Of a stretch of DNA of 64,000 nucleotides, positions 17,946 to 26,836 are shown one piece after another (within the stretch, counting starts at the first letter, position 1; every line of letters begins with the position of its first letter). Source of the DNA: Duganella sp. sic0402. Its GTDB lineage: Bacteria; Pseudomonadota; Gammaproteobacteria; Burkholderiales; Burkholderiaceae_D. The stretch spans positions 62,001 through 126,000 of the forward strand of contig NZ_JAHUWK010000014.1 in the NCBI RefSeq assembly GCF_019219065.1, in the 5' to 3' direction. The notes beneath the pieces were generated by a model. That model did not search any database and was not told the origin of the DNA. It saw only the letters and a list, made by a program, of their open reading frames with translations. The position numbers were made by a program, and so were the translations under genes.

Positions 17946-19141
17946 TGTTGCGCCATCTGTTGAAACTGATCTGGAAACGCAAGTCCCGCAACATGATGCT
18001 GAGCCTGGAAATCATGCTGGCTTTCCTGGTGGTGTACGCCATCATCGCGTTCGGCCTGCGCTACTGGCAGCTGTACCAGCTGCCCACCGGCCATAGCTGG
18101 CAAAACCAATGGTCGGTGAATATCCGCGCCGCCAAGGACATTCCCAATGATCCCGCCGTCTTCGACAATCTGAAGCGCGGCCTGCAAGCGCTGCCGGAAG
18201 TCGAATCGGTCGCCTTCAGCTCCTTCGGTACCTACGAGCTGTCGCGCTGGACCGGCGACTACGGCCTGCCTGACGGCAGCCTCAAGCTGCATGTGGACGG
18301 CATGGGCGTCAGCGACGATTACTTTGCCACCATGGAGATGAAGATTCAGCAAGGCCGCTTCTTCTCGCGCATGGACGACAACGCCGACGCCGCACCGGTG
18401 GTGATCAACCGCCGCCTGGCCGACAAATGGTTCGCCGGTAAAAATCCGGTCGGCCAGCTATTCACCGAGCAGCTGCGCAGCAAGCGCGAAGGCCAGCGCT
18501 ATCGCGTGGTCGGCGTGGTGGAGCAATTCCGCTCGCATGGCGAATTCATGGACCCGGTCTACTTCATGCTGCCGCGCTGGATACCCGGCGTCGGCAAGGA
18601 AGCCGCGCACACCATCATGCTGAAGCTGAAACCGGGCACGCCGCGCGTCTTTGAAGCCAAGCTGAACGCTCGCCTGAAGCAGATCCGCAGCGACTGGAAC
18701 TACGTGATTACGCCACAGACCGAAGCGCGCGCGTCGATGCTGAAGATGCAGACCATACCGTTGATGATCTTGTCGGTGATCGCCTGCTTCCTGCTGGTGA
18801 TGGTGGCGTTCGGCCTGTTCGGCGTGCTGTGGCAGAACACCACCCAGCGCATTCCGGAAATCGGCCTGCGCCGCGCGCTGGGCGCGGATGCGGGCGACAT
18901 CTACCGCCAGATCATCTCCGAACAGTTCTTGCTCAGCACTGGCGCCATCCTGGTCGCACTGGTGCTGCTGGTGCAACTGCCGCTGACCGGCGTACTGGGC
19001 GACAGTCTGAACTGGCCGGTGTTTTTCGGCGCGGCCGCGCTTTCGGCCAGCGTGATCTATCTGTTATCCTTGCTCTGTTCGCTCTACCCCGGCTGGCATG
19101 CGGCGCGCCTGAGCCCGACGCAAGCGCTGCACTATGAATAA
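17945..19141 (+). CDS. FtsX-type ABC permease, second copy
   Basis: A 398-residue permease with the same plan as its neighbour: an N-terminal membrane helix (MLSLEIMLAFLVVYAIIAF), a periplasmic MacB-like domain, then three helices with the FtsX signature QRIPEIGLRRALGADAGD. Sequence similarity to the first permease is limited outside that signature, so this is an old heterodimeric pair rather than a recent duplication. The start ATG overlaps the upstream stop (TGATG). The regulator gene begins immediately after the TAA. Confidence 0.87.
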   Translation: MLRHLLKLIWKRKSRNMMLSLEIMLAFLVVYAIIAFGLRYWQLYQLPTGHSWQNQWSVNIRAAKDIPNDPAVFDNLKRGLQALPEVESVAFSSFGTYELSRWTGDYGLPDGSLKLHVDGMGVSDDYFATMEMKIQQGRFFSRMDDNADAAPVVINRRLADKWFAGKNPVGQLFTEQLRSKREGQRYRVVGVVEQFRSHGEFMDPVYFMLPRWIPGVGKEAAHTIMLKLKPGTPRVFEAKLNARLKQIRSDWNYVITPQTEARASMLKMQTIPLMILSVIACFLLVMVAFGLFGVLWQNTTQRIPEIGLRRALGADAGDIYRQIISEQFLLSTGAILVALVLLVQLPLTGVLGDSLNWPVFFGAAALSASVIYLLSLLCSLYPGWHAARLSPTQALHYE

Positions 19142-20608
19142 ATGATGGAATCCACACGCAAGCAACGCATTTTAATTATCGACGACGACAGCGCGGTACA
19201 GGTGTCGCTGGCCCTGCTGCTGAAGCAGGCGGGCTATGACGCGCTGTGCGCCGACGGCCCGCAACAGGCGCTGGCGGTGCTGCACGGCGCCACCGCGCAG
19301 CCAGTCGACCTGGTGCTGCAGGATATGAACTTCTCGCTGCAAACCAGCGGCGAGGAAGGCTTGCAGCTGCTGGCCGATATCCGTGCCGCGCAGCCAGCGC
19401 TGCCGGTGCTGCTGATGACGGCCTGGGGCTCGATCGCGCTGGCGGTGCGCGGCATGCAGGCCGGCGCGGCCAACTTCTTCACCAAGCCTTGGGACAACAC
19501 CCAGCTGGCCGAACTGATACGCAGCACGCTGGAGGCGGCCACGCCGGCGCCGGCCGGCAGCGCATCGCGCCAGGCGCTGGATGCGCAATTCGATTTCAGC
19601 GGCATCATCGGCGAGCATCCGCGCCTGCTGAAAGTGCTGACCACCATCGGCCAGGTGGCCAACACGCGCGCGCCGGTGCTGATCCTCGGCGAAAGCGGCT
19701 GCGGCAAGGAGCTGATCGCCGACGCCCTCCACCGCAACAGCCCGCGCGCAGGCAAAGCCATCGTCAAGATCAATATGGGCGCGATCACGCCATCGCTGTT
19801 TGAAAGCGAGATGTTCGGCCATGTGCGCGGCGCCTTTACCGACGCCAAGGCCGATCGCAAGGGCCATGTCGCCAGCGCGCACGAGGGCACGCTGTTCCTG
19901 GACGAGATCGGCGAACTGAATCGCTCCGACCAGGTCAAGCTGCTGCGCGTGCTGCAAGACCAGACCTACCAGCCGGTCGGCGCCAGCCGTACCGAACGCG
20001 CCGATGTGCGCGTGGTATCGGCCACCAACCGCGAACTGGCGGAACTGGTGGCTGGCGGCGAGTTCCGCGAGGACCTGTTCTACCGGCTGAACCTGATCAC
20101 CATCCGCCTGCCGCCATTGCGCGAGCGGCGCAGCGACATTCCGCTGCTGGCGCGGCACATCCTGGCCGAAGTGGCGGCCAGCTATGGATTGCCGTCGCCA
20201 ACCATCGCGCCGCAGGCGCTGGAATGGCTCAGCGCACAGCCGTGGCCGGGCAATATCCGCCAGTTGAAGCAGACACTGGAACGCACACTCCTGCTGGTTG
20301 GCCATAGCGAATTGCGCCAAGCCGATTTTGTCGCGGTCGAACAGCACGAGCATGGCGGCAGCAGCGCCGCTGGCGGCCTGCGCGGCGTCGATGGCATGAC
20401 GCTGGAGCAGGTCGAGCGGCATATGATCGCGCACGCGCTGGAACAGCATCAGGGCAATATCTCGCGCGTGGCCAAGGCGCTTGGCCTGAGCCGCACCGCG
20501 CTGTACCGCCGCCTGGAACGGCACGGCCTCGGCAGTGCCCCTGAATCCACCGACGACGGCAATCTCGCCCACGCCGCCAGCATCACGCGTATGGGCAGCG
20601 GGCGATGA
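19142..20608 (+). CDS. NtrC-type sigma-54-dependent response regulator
   Basis: A 488-residue activator with REC, AAA+ and Fis-type HTH domains. In REC the phospho-acceptor is D61 (in VLQDMNF) and the conserved Lys is K115 (FTKPW). In AAA+, Walker A is GESGCGKE (183-190), Walker B is LFLDEIGE (DE at 254-255), and the sigma-54 contact loop reads GAFTDA (230-235) rather than the usual GAFTGA. The HTH near the C-terminus is NISRVAKALGLSRTALYRRL. The start codon abuts the permease stop, with a second ATG right behind it. It most likely turns on the sigma-54 promoter at 14749, so the operon would control itself. GAFTDA variants occur in other activators and need not mean loss of function. Confidence 0.92.
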   Translation: MMESTRKQRILIIDDDSAVQVSLALLLKQAGYDALCADGPQQALAVLHGATAQPVDLVLQDMNFSLQTSGEEGLQLLADIRAAQPALPVLLMTAWGSIALAVRGMQAGAANFFTKPWDNTQLAELIRSTLEAATPAPAGSASRQALDAQFDFSGIIGEHPRLLKVLTTIGQVANTRAPVLILGESGCGKELIADALHRNSPRAGKAIVKINMGAITPSLFESEMFGHVRGAFTDAKADRKGHVASAHEGTLFLDEIGELNRSDQVKLLRVLQDQTYQPVGASRTERADVRVVSATNRELAELVAGGEFREDLFYRLNLITIRLPPLRERRSDIPLLARHILAEVAASYGLPSPTIAPQALEWLSAQPWPGNIRQLKQTLERTLLLVGHSELRQADFVAVEQHEHGGSSAAGGLRGVDGMTLEQVERHMIAHALEQHQGNISRVAKALGLSRTALYRRLERHGLGSAPESTDDGNLAHAASITRMGSGR

Positions 20609-21936
20609 GCCTGCGGCGGCGGCTGTACGCCTATCTGATCGCATCGCACCTGCTGTTCCTGGCGATCACCGTGCTGCTGTTCCGCAGCCAGCCCTTGCTG
20701 ATGCTGGGCCTGGAAGCGGCCGTGCTGTTCAGCCTGGCGCTGGGCGTGTACCTGATCCGCCGCGCGCTGGAACCGCTGGGCTACACGCGCCACTTCCACG
20801 ACCTGCTGCAAGACCAGCACTACGCCGCCCGCCTGCAACACAGCAGCGACGCCGAACTGAACGAGCTGGTGCAGCTGTTCAACACCATGCTGAGCGCGCT
20901 CTACCAGGAGCGGCTGCAGATCGGCGAACAACAAGGCTTCCTCGACCGCCTGCTCGAAGCCACGCCCAGCGCCGTCATCGTGTTCGACTTCGACGGCCGC
21001 ATCAGCCTGCTGAACGCCAGCGCGCAGGCGCTGCGCGGCCTGGGCAACGCCAAAGGCCTGCCGCTGAACGCATGCCTGCGCGAACCGGGCGGCCTGCTGG
21101 CGCAGCTGGACGCGCTGCCGCTGGGCGAATCACAACTGCTGACCGACGCCGACGGCCGCCGCTACCGGGGCCAGCGCGGCCAGTTCTACGATCGCGGCTT
21201 CGCCCGCCACTTCCTGCTGGTCGAAGAACTGACTGAAGAACTGGAAAGTTCGGAACGCACCACCTACGAAAAACTGATACGCGTACTGGCGCACGAGGTC
21301 AACAACACCGTCGCCGCCACCGGCTCGGTGCTGGATTCGCTGCTCTACTATCGCGGCCAATTGGCCGAGCGCGACAGCGAAGACTTCAGCACCGCCATCC
21401 TGGCCGTGCAGCGCCGCAACGCCAGCCTGGGCGAGTTCATCGAGCGCTTCACCCGCGTGGTCAAGATGCCTGCGCCGGAACTGCGTCCGGTGGCCGTACG
21501 CGACATGATGGACGACATCCTCTACCTGTACCGCGAACAATGCCGCAGCCGCGGTATCACGATTGCGTGGCAGCGCTGCGACCAGGCGCCCGCCATCGCC
21601 ATGGACCGGCAACTGATGGAGCAGGCGCTGCTGAATGTAGTGAAAAACGCGATGGAGGCGGCCGAAACCGGCGCCGGCGCAGACAGGCGCATCGACTTTG
21701 TGCTGGCGCGCGAGGCGCAAGGCGTGCGGCTGTCCGTGATCGACAGCGGCAACCTGCTGGGCGACGTGCCGGCGCGCCAGCTGTTCACGCCCTTCTTCAC
21801 CACCAAAAAAGGCGGCCAGGGCATCGGCCTGCTATTCGTGCGCGAAGTCCTGAACCGTCACGGCTTCCGCTATCAGCTGGCCGCCACCGGCAACGGCGCG
21901 ACCAGCTTCGACATCTGGCTGAGCCGCCAGGATTAG
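20605..21936 (+). CDS. Sensor histidine kinase, NtrB/NtrY-like, cognate to the NtrC-type regulator
   Basis: A 443-residue kinase. Two N-terminal membrane helices (about 8-27 and 31-52) enclose almost no periplasmic loop, so it probably senses a signal within the membrane or through a partner. A HAMP-like and then a PAS-like region follow (FLDRLLEATPSAVIVFDFDGRISLLN, split as residues 112-137). The phospho-acceptor is H230 in RVLAHEVNNTV; the N box is NVVKNAMEAAE and the catalytic lid PFFTTKKGGQGIGL. The gene overlaps the regulator by 4 bases (ATGA). As the pump lies in the same unit, the signal may be the pump's substrate or envelope stress. Confidence 0.9.
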   Translation: MSLRRRLYAYLIASHLLFLAITVLLFRSQPLLMLGLEAAVLFSLALGVYLIRRALEPLGYTRHFHDLLQDQHYAARLQHSSDAELNELVQLFNTMLSALYQERLQIGEQQGFLDRLLEATPSAVIVFDFDGRISLLNASAQALRGLGNAKGLPLNACLREPGGLLAQLDALPLGESQLLTDADGRRYRGQRGQFYDRGFARHFLLVEELTEELESSERTTYEKLIRVLAHEVNNTVAATGSVLDSLLYYRGQLAERDSEDFSTAILAVQRRNASLGEFIERFTRVVKMPAPELRPVAVRDMMDDILYLYREQCRSRGITIAWQRCDQAPAIAMDRQLMEQALLNVVKNAMEAAETGAGADRRIDFVLAREAQGVRLSVIDSGNLLGDVPARQLFTPFFTTKKGGQGIGLLFVREVLNRHGFRYQLAATGNGATSFDIWLSRQD

Positions 21937-23672
21937 AACTCTTCCCACTCGCCGTCACCGCCGGATGAGGTGGCCGAGGCGGGCCGTTGCGGCTTGGCAG
22001 CAGGTGCTGGCGCAGCCGGACGCGCCAGCGCGGGCCGGACCGGCTTGGCCAGCGGCGTCTTGCGTGCGGCCGGCGCAGCGCTACGCACCGGCGCCGCAGC
22101 GCCACTCATCCGCTGCACGCCATCCAGCTGGAACACGCTGACCACCCGCTCCAGATTGGCCGCCTGATTCTGCATCGCCTCCGCAGCGGCGGCAGCTTCC
22201 TCCACCAGCGCGGCGTTCTGCTGCGTCACCGTATCCATTTCACTGACCGCCTGGTTGATCTGCTCGATGCCGGCGCTTTGCTCATCGCCGGCGGTCGAGA
22301 TATCGGCCATGATGGCGGTCACGCGCTGCACGCTGGCCACCACTTCACCCATGGTCTGGCCGGCCTGCTCGACCAGCTTGCTGCCGATCTCGACCTTTTC
22401 GACCGACGCGCCGATCAGCTCCTTGATTTCCTTGGCGGCAGTGGCCGAGCGCTGCGCCAGCGTGCGCACCTCGGACGCCACCACCGCAAAGCCGCGACCC
22501 TGCTCACCGGCGCGCGCCGCTTCCACGGCGGCGTTCAGCGCCAGGATGTTGGTCTGGAACGCAATCCCGTCGATCACCGAAATAATATCGACAATCTTGC
22601 GCGACGAATCGTTGATCGCGCTCATGGTGTCGACCACCTGCGCCACCACCGAACCGCCCTGCTGCGCCACTGCCGACGCCGACTGCGCCAGCTGGTTGGC
22701 CTGGCGCGCGTTGTCGTTATTGGCGCGCACGGCGCTGGTCAGTTCCTCCATCGACGACGCGGTTTCCTCCAGCGAGCTGGCCTGTTGCTCGGTGCGCGCC
22801 GACAAGTCCTGGTTGCCGCTGGCGATCTGGGTCGACGCCGAGGCGATGGTTTCGGTGCCGGTGCGCACCTCGGCCACAATCCGCGCCAGCGCGTCGCGCA
22901 TCATCTTCATCGCGTGCAGCATGCTCTTGCTGTCGTTGCTGTCGGTGGACACCACCACCGTCAGGTCGCCGGCGGCGATGCGGCCGGCGATCTCGGCCGC
23001 GTAGTCCGGCTCGCCGCCCAGCTGGCGCAACAGGCCGCGTGCGATCATCATCGCCGCCGCCGCGCCCACTGCAATCGCCAGACCGCTCAGCACCAGCATC
23101 AGCACACGCGCGCGCTGATACGCGCTGGTGGCGTCGGCCGCGTCGGCCTCATTGGTGCTTTTCTGCAGCGCGGCGTACTCGTCCATGGCATCCTGCCAGC
23201 CTTGGGTGGCGGGACCGGCCTGCTTCATCAGCACCTCGGTGGCTTCGGCGTCCTGGTTGGCCAGCGCCAGCTCAAACACCCGGTCGTTGAATGGGCGCGC
23301 GGTCTTTTGCAATTCGACGATGCGCGCGCGGATATCGATGCCCTTGGCGGTGGCCGGCATGGTCGCCAGCTGGTCCAGCGCGGCGTTGTAGGAAGCACGC
23401 GCCTTGGCGACTTTTTCCATTTCCGCACGGATGGCCGGCTCTTGGTTCAGCAGCACCACCGAGCGCGAGACGCGCGCCACGATGTGCACCGACTCCGACA
23501 TCTCATTGACCAGTTCGGTCTTCACCGCATTTTCGTTGACGATCCGTTCCAGCTTGGCATGGATCGTGCTCATATTGAATACACCAAGCATGGCGACCAG
23601 CAGCAACAAGAACAGCACCAGGCCAAAACCCAGGCTCAAGCGGGTACCCACCTTCATGTTTTTGATCGACAT
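21933..23672 (-). CDS. Methyl-accepting chemotaxis protein with C-terminal CheR/CheB docking motif
   Basis: A 579-residue chemoreceptor. TM1 is at about 12-32 and the periplasmic helical domain (about 33-190) contains an EPAIRAEMEKV region. TM2 is near 190-212, then HAMP (after LGGEPDYA) and the signalling hairpin with tip GIAFQTNILALNAAVEAARA. After the methylation helix comes a 55-residue Pro/Ala linker ending EWEEF. This matches the xWxxF pentapeptide that tethers CheR and CheB in major receptors such as Tar and Tsr. Neither of the other two MCPs in the 10-14 kb region has it. The start has AAAGGAG upstream. The stop overlaps the stop of the convergent histidine kinase by 4 bases. Confidence 0.92.
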   Translation of the reverse strand: MSIKNMKVGTRLSLGFGLVLFLLLLVAMLGVFNMSTIHAKLERIVNENAVKTELVNEMSESVHIVARVSRSVVLLNQEPAIRAEMEKVAKARASYNAALDQLATMPATAKGIDIRARIVELQKTARPFNDRVFELALANQDAEATEVLMKQAGPATQGWQDAMDEYAALQKSTNEADAADATSAYQRARVLMLVLSGLAIAVGAAAAMMIARGLLRQLGGEPDYAAEIAGRIAAGDLTVVVSTDSNDSKSMLHAMKMMRDALARIVAEVRTGTETIASASTQIASGNQDLSARTEQQASSLEETASSMEELTSAVRANNDNARQANQLAQSASAVAQQGGSVVAQVVDTMSAINDSSRKIVDIISVIDGIAFQTNILALNAAVEAARAGEQGRGFAVVASEVRTLAQRSATAAKEIKELIGASVEKVEIGSKLVEQAGQTMGEVVASVQRVTAIMADISTAGDEQSAGIEQINQAVSEMDTVTQQNAALVEEAAAAAEAMQNQAANLERVVSVFQLDGVQRMSGAAAPVRSAAPAARKTPLAKPVRPALARPAAPAPAAKPQRPASATSSGGDGEWEEF

Positions 23673-23705
23673 GCACTGTACTCCTTTGCAAAAAGTGATA
23701 CATAA

Positions 23706-23735
23706 ATTGTACGCTTACAACTTCGTGTAGTTGAA
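23706..23735 (-). promoter_or_regulatory. Candidate promoter of the MCP gene 21933-23672
   Basis: On the minus strand TTCAAC (23735-23730) and TACAAT (23711-23706) are 18 bases apart, in an AT-rich region directly upstream of the MCP start. The -35 match is imperfect. No flagellar sigma-28 consensus was seen. Confidence 0.4.
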
Positions 23736-23778
23736 TTAATTCACCGATTGGTAAAAAGTTACAACAGTCTATATATGA

Positions 23779-23840
23779 ATTTCGCATAGTTATATAGCGA
23801 AATATTCTGAAATTCTTCTATAAGCGCATATAAAATGCGC
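23779..23840. promoter_or_regulatory. Two dyads in the leader of the TcyP-like gene
   Basis: ATTTCGC (23779-23785) pairs with GCGAAAT (23797-23803). Further on, GCGCAT (23824-23829) pairs with ATGCGC (23835-23840). Both lie between a possible promoter (TTGGTA at 23748, TATATA at 23770, 16-base gap) and the symporter start, where an operator or mRNA structure would act. Confidence 0.35.
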
Positions 23841-23873
23841 GATCGGTAATAAATAAGTAGCAAGGGCAAGCAA

Positions 23874-25238
23874 ATGGCGATAAACGTGATCCTCAATCTG
23901 CTGGTGGCGGTGGCGCTGCTGGGGCTGCTGTATGCGCAGCAACGCAAACATGCGTCGTTTTCGGTGCGTGTCTTCACCGGCATGGGGCTGGGCGTGGTGC
24001 TTGGCGCGGCGTTGCAGGCGATCTATGGCGCTGGCGCGGCCGAGATCAAAACCACTGGCGAGTACCTGGACATCGTCGGCACCGGCTACGTCAAGCTGTT
24101 GCAGATGATCGTGATGCCGCTGATTATGGTGTCGATCATCTCCGCCATCCTCAAGCTCAAAGGTATCAACTCGCTCGGTAAAATCAGTGCGCTAACGATC
24201 GGAACGCTGATGGTGACCACGCTGATTGCAGCTGGCATCGGCATCCTGATGTCCAAGGTCTTCAGCCTGAGCGCGGTCGGCCTGACCGCTTCGGCAGCCG
24301 ATATCGCGCGCGGCGTCTACCTGCAAGGCAAGGTCGAATCGGCGCAAGCCATCTCGCTGCCGAGCATGCTGCTGAGCTTCATCCCGGCCAATCCCTTCCT
24401 CGACATGACGGGCGGCCGCAAGACCTCCACCATTGCGGTGGTGATCTTCTCGGTATTTATTGGCGTGGCCGCGACCGGCATCCATGACAAGAAGCCGGAC
24501 ATCTTCGCTTCTTTTGAGCGCTTCATCCAGGTCGCACATGCGATCGTGATGCGCATCGTCACGCTGGTGCTGCGGCTGACGCCGTATGGCGTGTTCGCGC
24601 TGATGGCGCAGGTCGTGTCGAGCTCCAGCTACACCGACATCCTGCACCTGATCGATTTCGTACTGGCCTCGTACAGCGCGCTATTCCTGATGTTCCTGGT
24701 ACACCTGCTGATCGTCACCGGGCTGGGCCTGAATCCGCTGCGCTGGACCAAGAAAATCCTGCCGGTGCTGACCTTCGCCTTCACCTCGCGCAGCAGCGCG
24801 GGCGCGATTCCGATGAGCGTGCAAACGCAGACGGAGCGCCTGGGCACCTCGGAAGGCATCGCCAACTTTGCCGCCTCGTTTGGCGCCACTATCGGCCAGA
24901 ACGGCTGCGCCGGCATCTACCCGGCAATGCTGGCGGTAATGATTGCGCCGACGGTGGGCATCGATCCGTTCACCATCAGCTTCATCGCACCGCTGCTGGC
25001 CATCATCACCATCGGTTCGGTGGGCGTGGCTGGCGTCGGCGGCGGCGCCACCTTCGCCGCGCTGATCGTGCTGTCGTCGATGAACCTGCCAGTCGCGCTG
25101 GCCGGCCTGCTGATCTCCATCGAACCACTGATCGACATGGGCCGCACCGCGCTCAACGTCAGCGGCTCCATCACCGCCGGCGCCGTCACCAGCCGTGTAC
25201 TCGGCGAAACCGACCAGGCGGTCTTCAACAGCGACTAA
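23874..25238 (+). CDS. tcyP: Dicarboxylate/amino acid:cation symporter, probable L-cystine importer TcyP
   Basis: A 454-residue transporter of the DAACS/glutamate-transporter fold. Diagnostic stretches are GYVKLLQMIVMPLIMVSI, the hairpin-1 serine-rich motif FTSRSSAGAIPMS, and NGCAGIYPAMLAVMIAP in the transport core. The opening (AINVILNLLVAVALLGLLYAQQ) and the SRSSAGAIP sequence fit the YdjN/TcyP branch, which imports cystine with a cation. Other dicarboxylate symporters of the fold are less likely but not excluded. The start is the ATG at 23874 with a weak AAGGGC site. It is a single gene behind an AT-rich, dyad-containing leader, which hints at regulated expression. Confidence 0.8.
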   Translation: MAINVILNLLVAVALLGLLYAQQRKHASFSVRVFTGMGLGVVLGAALQAIYGAGAAEIKTTGEYLDIVGTGYVKLLQMIVMPLIMVSIISAILKLKGINSLGKISALTIGTLMVTTLIAAGIGILMSKVFSLSAVGLTASAADIARGVYLQGKVESAQAISLPSMLLSFIPANPFLDMTGGRKTSTIAVVIFSVFIGVAATGIHDKKPDIFASFERFIQVAHAIVMRIVTLVLRLTPYGVFALMAQVVSSSSYTDILHLIDFVLASYSALFLMFLVHLLIVTGLGLNPLRWTKKILPVLTFAFTSRSSAGAIPMSVQTQTERLGTSEGIANFAASFGATIGQNGCAGIYPAMLAVMIAPTVGIDPFTISFIAPLLAIITIGSVGVAGVGGGATFAALIVLSSMNLPVALAGLLISIEPLIDMGRTALNVSGSITAGAVTSRVLGETDQAVFNSD

Positions 25239-25240
25239 AA

Positions 25241-25260
25241 TCCGGGGAACTGCCCCCGGA
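25241..25260. terminator. GC-rich hairpin between convergent genes
   Basis: TCCGGGG (25241-25247) pairs with CCCCGGA (25254-25260) over a six-base loop. It lies between the stops of the symporter and the FadL-type gene. There is no T-tract on either side, so it is at best a weak terminator. Confidence 0.35.
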
Positions 25261-25265
25261 GGGGA

Positions 25266-26687
25266 TTAGAACTTGTAGTTGTAAGACAGGCCGATCAGCG
25301 ACAGGTGGGTCTGGTAGACGCCACGGGTGGTTTCGCCGTTGCCGGTGCAGGTCGTGGCCAGCGGGTTGCACTGGTTGGTGTAGTTGATGCGCGCGTCTTT
25401 GAAGTCCAGGAAGCTGTACGCCAGGTCGATCGACGAACGCGGGCTCAGTTTCCAGTTGGCGCCGATCGAATACTGCATGCGGTCGCTATCTGGCAGCGCC
25501 GGGTGGGTCAGCTCGGCGTTTTTCACCGGCGATTCGTCGTAGGCGATGCCGCCGCGCAGGGTCAGATTATCGCTGTAGGCATAGTTGCCGCCCAGCGAAA
25601 CGCGGACCGTGTTTTTCCACTGCTGGCGTATCACTTCGGCGCCTTCGGTGGTGCCTGGGAATTCGATGTCCAGATTGCCCATGCGGTTGTTGCGGGTGAA
25701 GGTCACGTCCGCCATGCCCGCCCATTTCGAATTGAATTGGTGGAACACGTTGGCCGACAGCGTCTCCGGCGTGCGCAAGGCCACCAGCGCGGCCGAATTC
25801 ACCTTGTGCGAAGCGGCTGCCAGCACCTGGTTGACGATCGGGTCGCTGGTCACTTGCGAGAAGTCCCACACCGTGCTGCCGCGCAGCTTGTGCGAGATCG
25901 ACGAGCGATAGGCCAGGCCGAAGCGGGTGTTTTCATCCAGCGTGAACATATAGCCCAGGTTGAAGCCCCAGCCCCAGTCCTTGCCGTCGTTGGAACCGTG
26001 CGCATCGCCGGCGGTACGCAGCAGTGCAGGATTGCCGCCCAGTGCGGCGATCTGGCGGATCAGCGCCGCACCCTGTGCCGCGCCGGCGCCGCTCGACAGC
26101 GCAGCAATCGAACCCGGCACGTCCACCGCCTGGCCCAGCTCGGCCTTCATGAATTCGGCATCGATGCCGAAGCCGAAGGCATGGTGTTCATTCAGCTTCC
26201 ACGATACCGAAGGATTCAGGTTGATCGCTTCCAGCTTGATGTTGGACAGCGCATAGCGGCCGTTCCAGTTGTTACCATAGTCCAGCTTGGCGCCGTAAGG
26301 CACGTACAGGCCGAAGCCGACCGCCCATTGGTCGTTCAGCTTTTTGCTGACGTAGATCGACGGCGCGGTCACCGCGTCCGGCGCATAGTCCTTGGCAGGC
26401 GTGCCGCCGGTCGGCGCGCCGGTGAAGTGGGTCGAGCCGGTGTCAGTGTAGGTCGAGTGCGGCACAACCACGGTGGCGCCGACGCTGAGCTGGGTGCCGT
26501 CCAGGCGCGACAGGCCGGCCGGATTGTAGAAGATGGTCGACGCGTCAATCGCTTCGGCGCCATTGGCGTCCGCCGTGCCTTGGCCGGCCACGCTTTGCGA
26601 ACCGAAACGGTAGCCGGACGCATGCGCGCCTACGGAGAAGGCGCTCAGAGCGGCGGCAATGATCAGAGGGAGGTATTTGGGCTGCAT
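25266..26687 (-). CDS. FadL-type outer-membrane hydrophobic-compound channel
   Basis: A 473-residue outer-membrane protein. The ATG at 26687 gives a signal peptide (MQPKYLPLIIAAALSAFSVG, cleaved after AHA). The mature N-terminus has the FadL plug features: SGYRFGSQSVAGQGTADANG followed by the NPA motif in IFYNPAGLSRL. The rest reads as long beta-strands and ends NYKF, as expected of a 14-strand FadL barrel. FadL proteins let long-chain fatty acids or aromatic hydrocarbons diffuse sideways through the outer membrane. No fatty-acid genes lie nearby, so the substrate stays general. The leader carries AGCGAGACTCT directly before the ATG, shared with another gene in the window. Confidence 0.88.
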   Translation of the reverse strand: MQPKYLPLIIAAALSAFSVGAHASGYRFGSQSVAGQGTADANGAEAIDASTIFYNPAGLSRLDGTQLSVGATVVVPHSTYTDTGSTHFTGAPTGGTPAKDYAPDAVTAPSIYVSKKLNDQWAVGFGLYVPYGAKLDYGNNWNGRYALSNIKLEAINLNPSVSWKLNEHHAFGFGIDAEFMKAELGQAVDVPGSIAALSSGAGAAQGAALIRQIAALGGNPALLRTAGDAHGSNDGKDWGWGFNLGYMFTLDENTRFGLAYRSSISHKLRGSTVWDFSQVTSDPIVNQVLAAASHKVNSAALVALRTPETLSANVFHQFNSKWAGMADVTFTRNNRMGNLDIEFPGTTEGAEVIRQQWKNTVRVSLGGNYAYSDNLTLRGGIAYDESPVKNAELTHPALPDSDRMQYSIGANWKLSPRSSIDLAYSFLDFKDARINYTNQCNPLATTCTGNGETTRGVYQTHLSLIGLSYNYKF

Positions 26688-26791
26688 AGAGTCTCGCTTT
26701 ATGAATGGTTTTATGGTTCCCGTAGCCAAAGGGTACGGGAAGGCTAGCAGCTTACTACACAAATAAAACATCCATTTAGAGCAGAAATACT

Positions 26792-26818
26792 AAAAAAGGG
26801 CCCGCAGGCCCTTTTTTT
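26792..26818 (-). terminator. Intrinsic terminator after the RND pump gene
   Basis: GGGCC-CGCA-GGCCC flanked by six A on one side and seven T on the other makes a strong, formally bidirectional terminator. It lies 19 bases past the pump stop (26837), and the transcription it ends is on the minus strand. Confidence 0.9.
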
Positions 26819-26836
26819 AACTAAGAAGATATATTT

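Noticed and set aside
25305..26747. A 480-codon open frame opposite the FadL-type gene
   Set aside because: Antisense shadow; no signal peptide or domain, while the FadL NPA motif is present on the minus strand.
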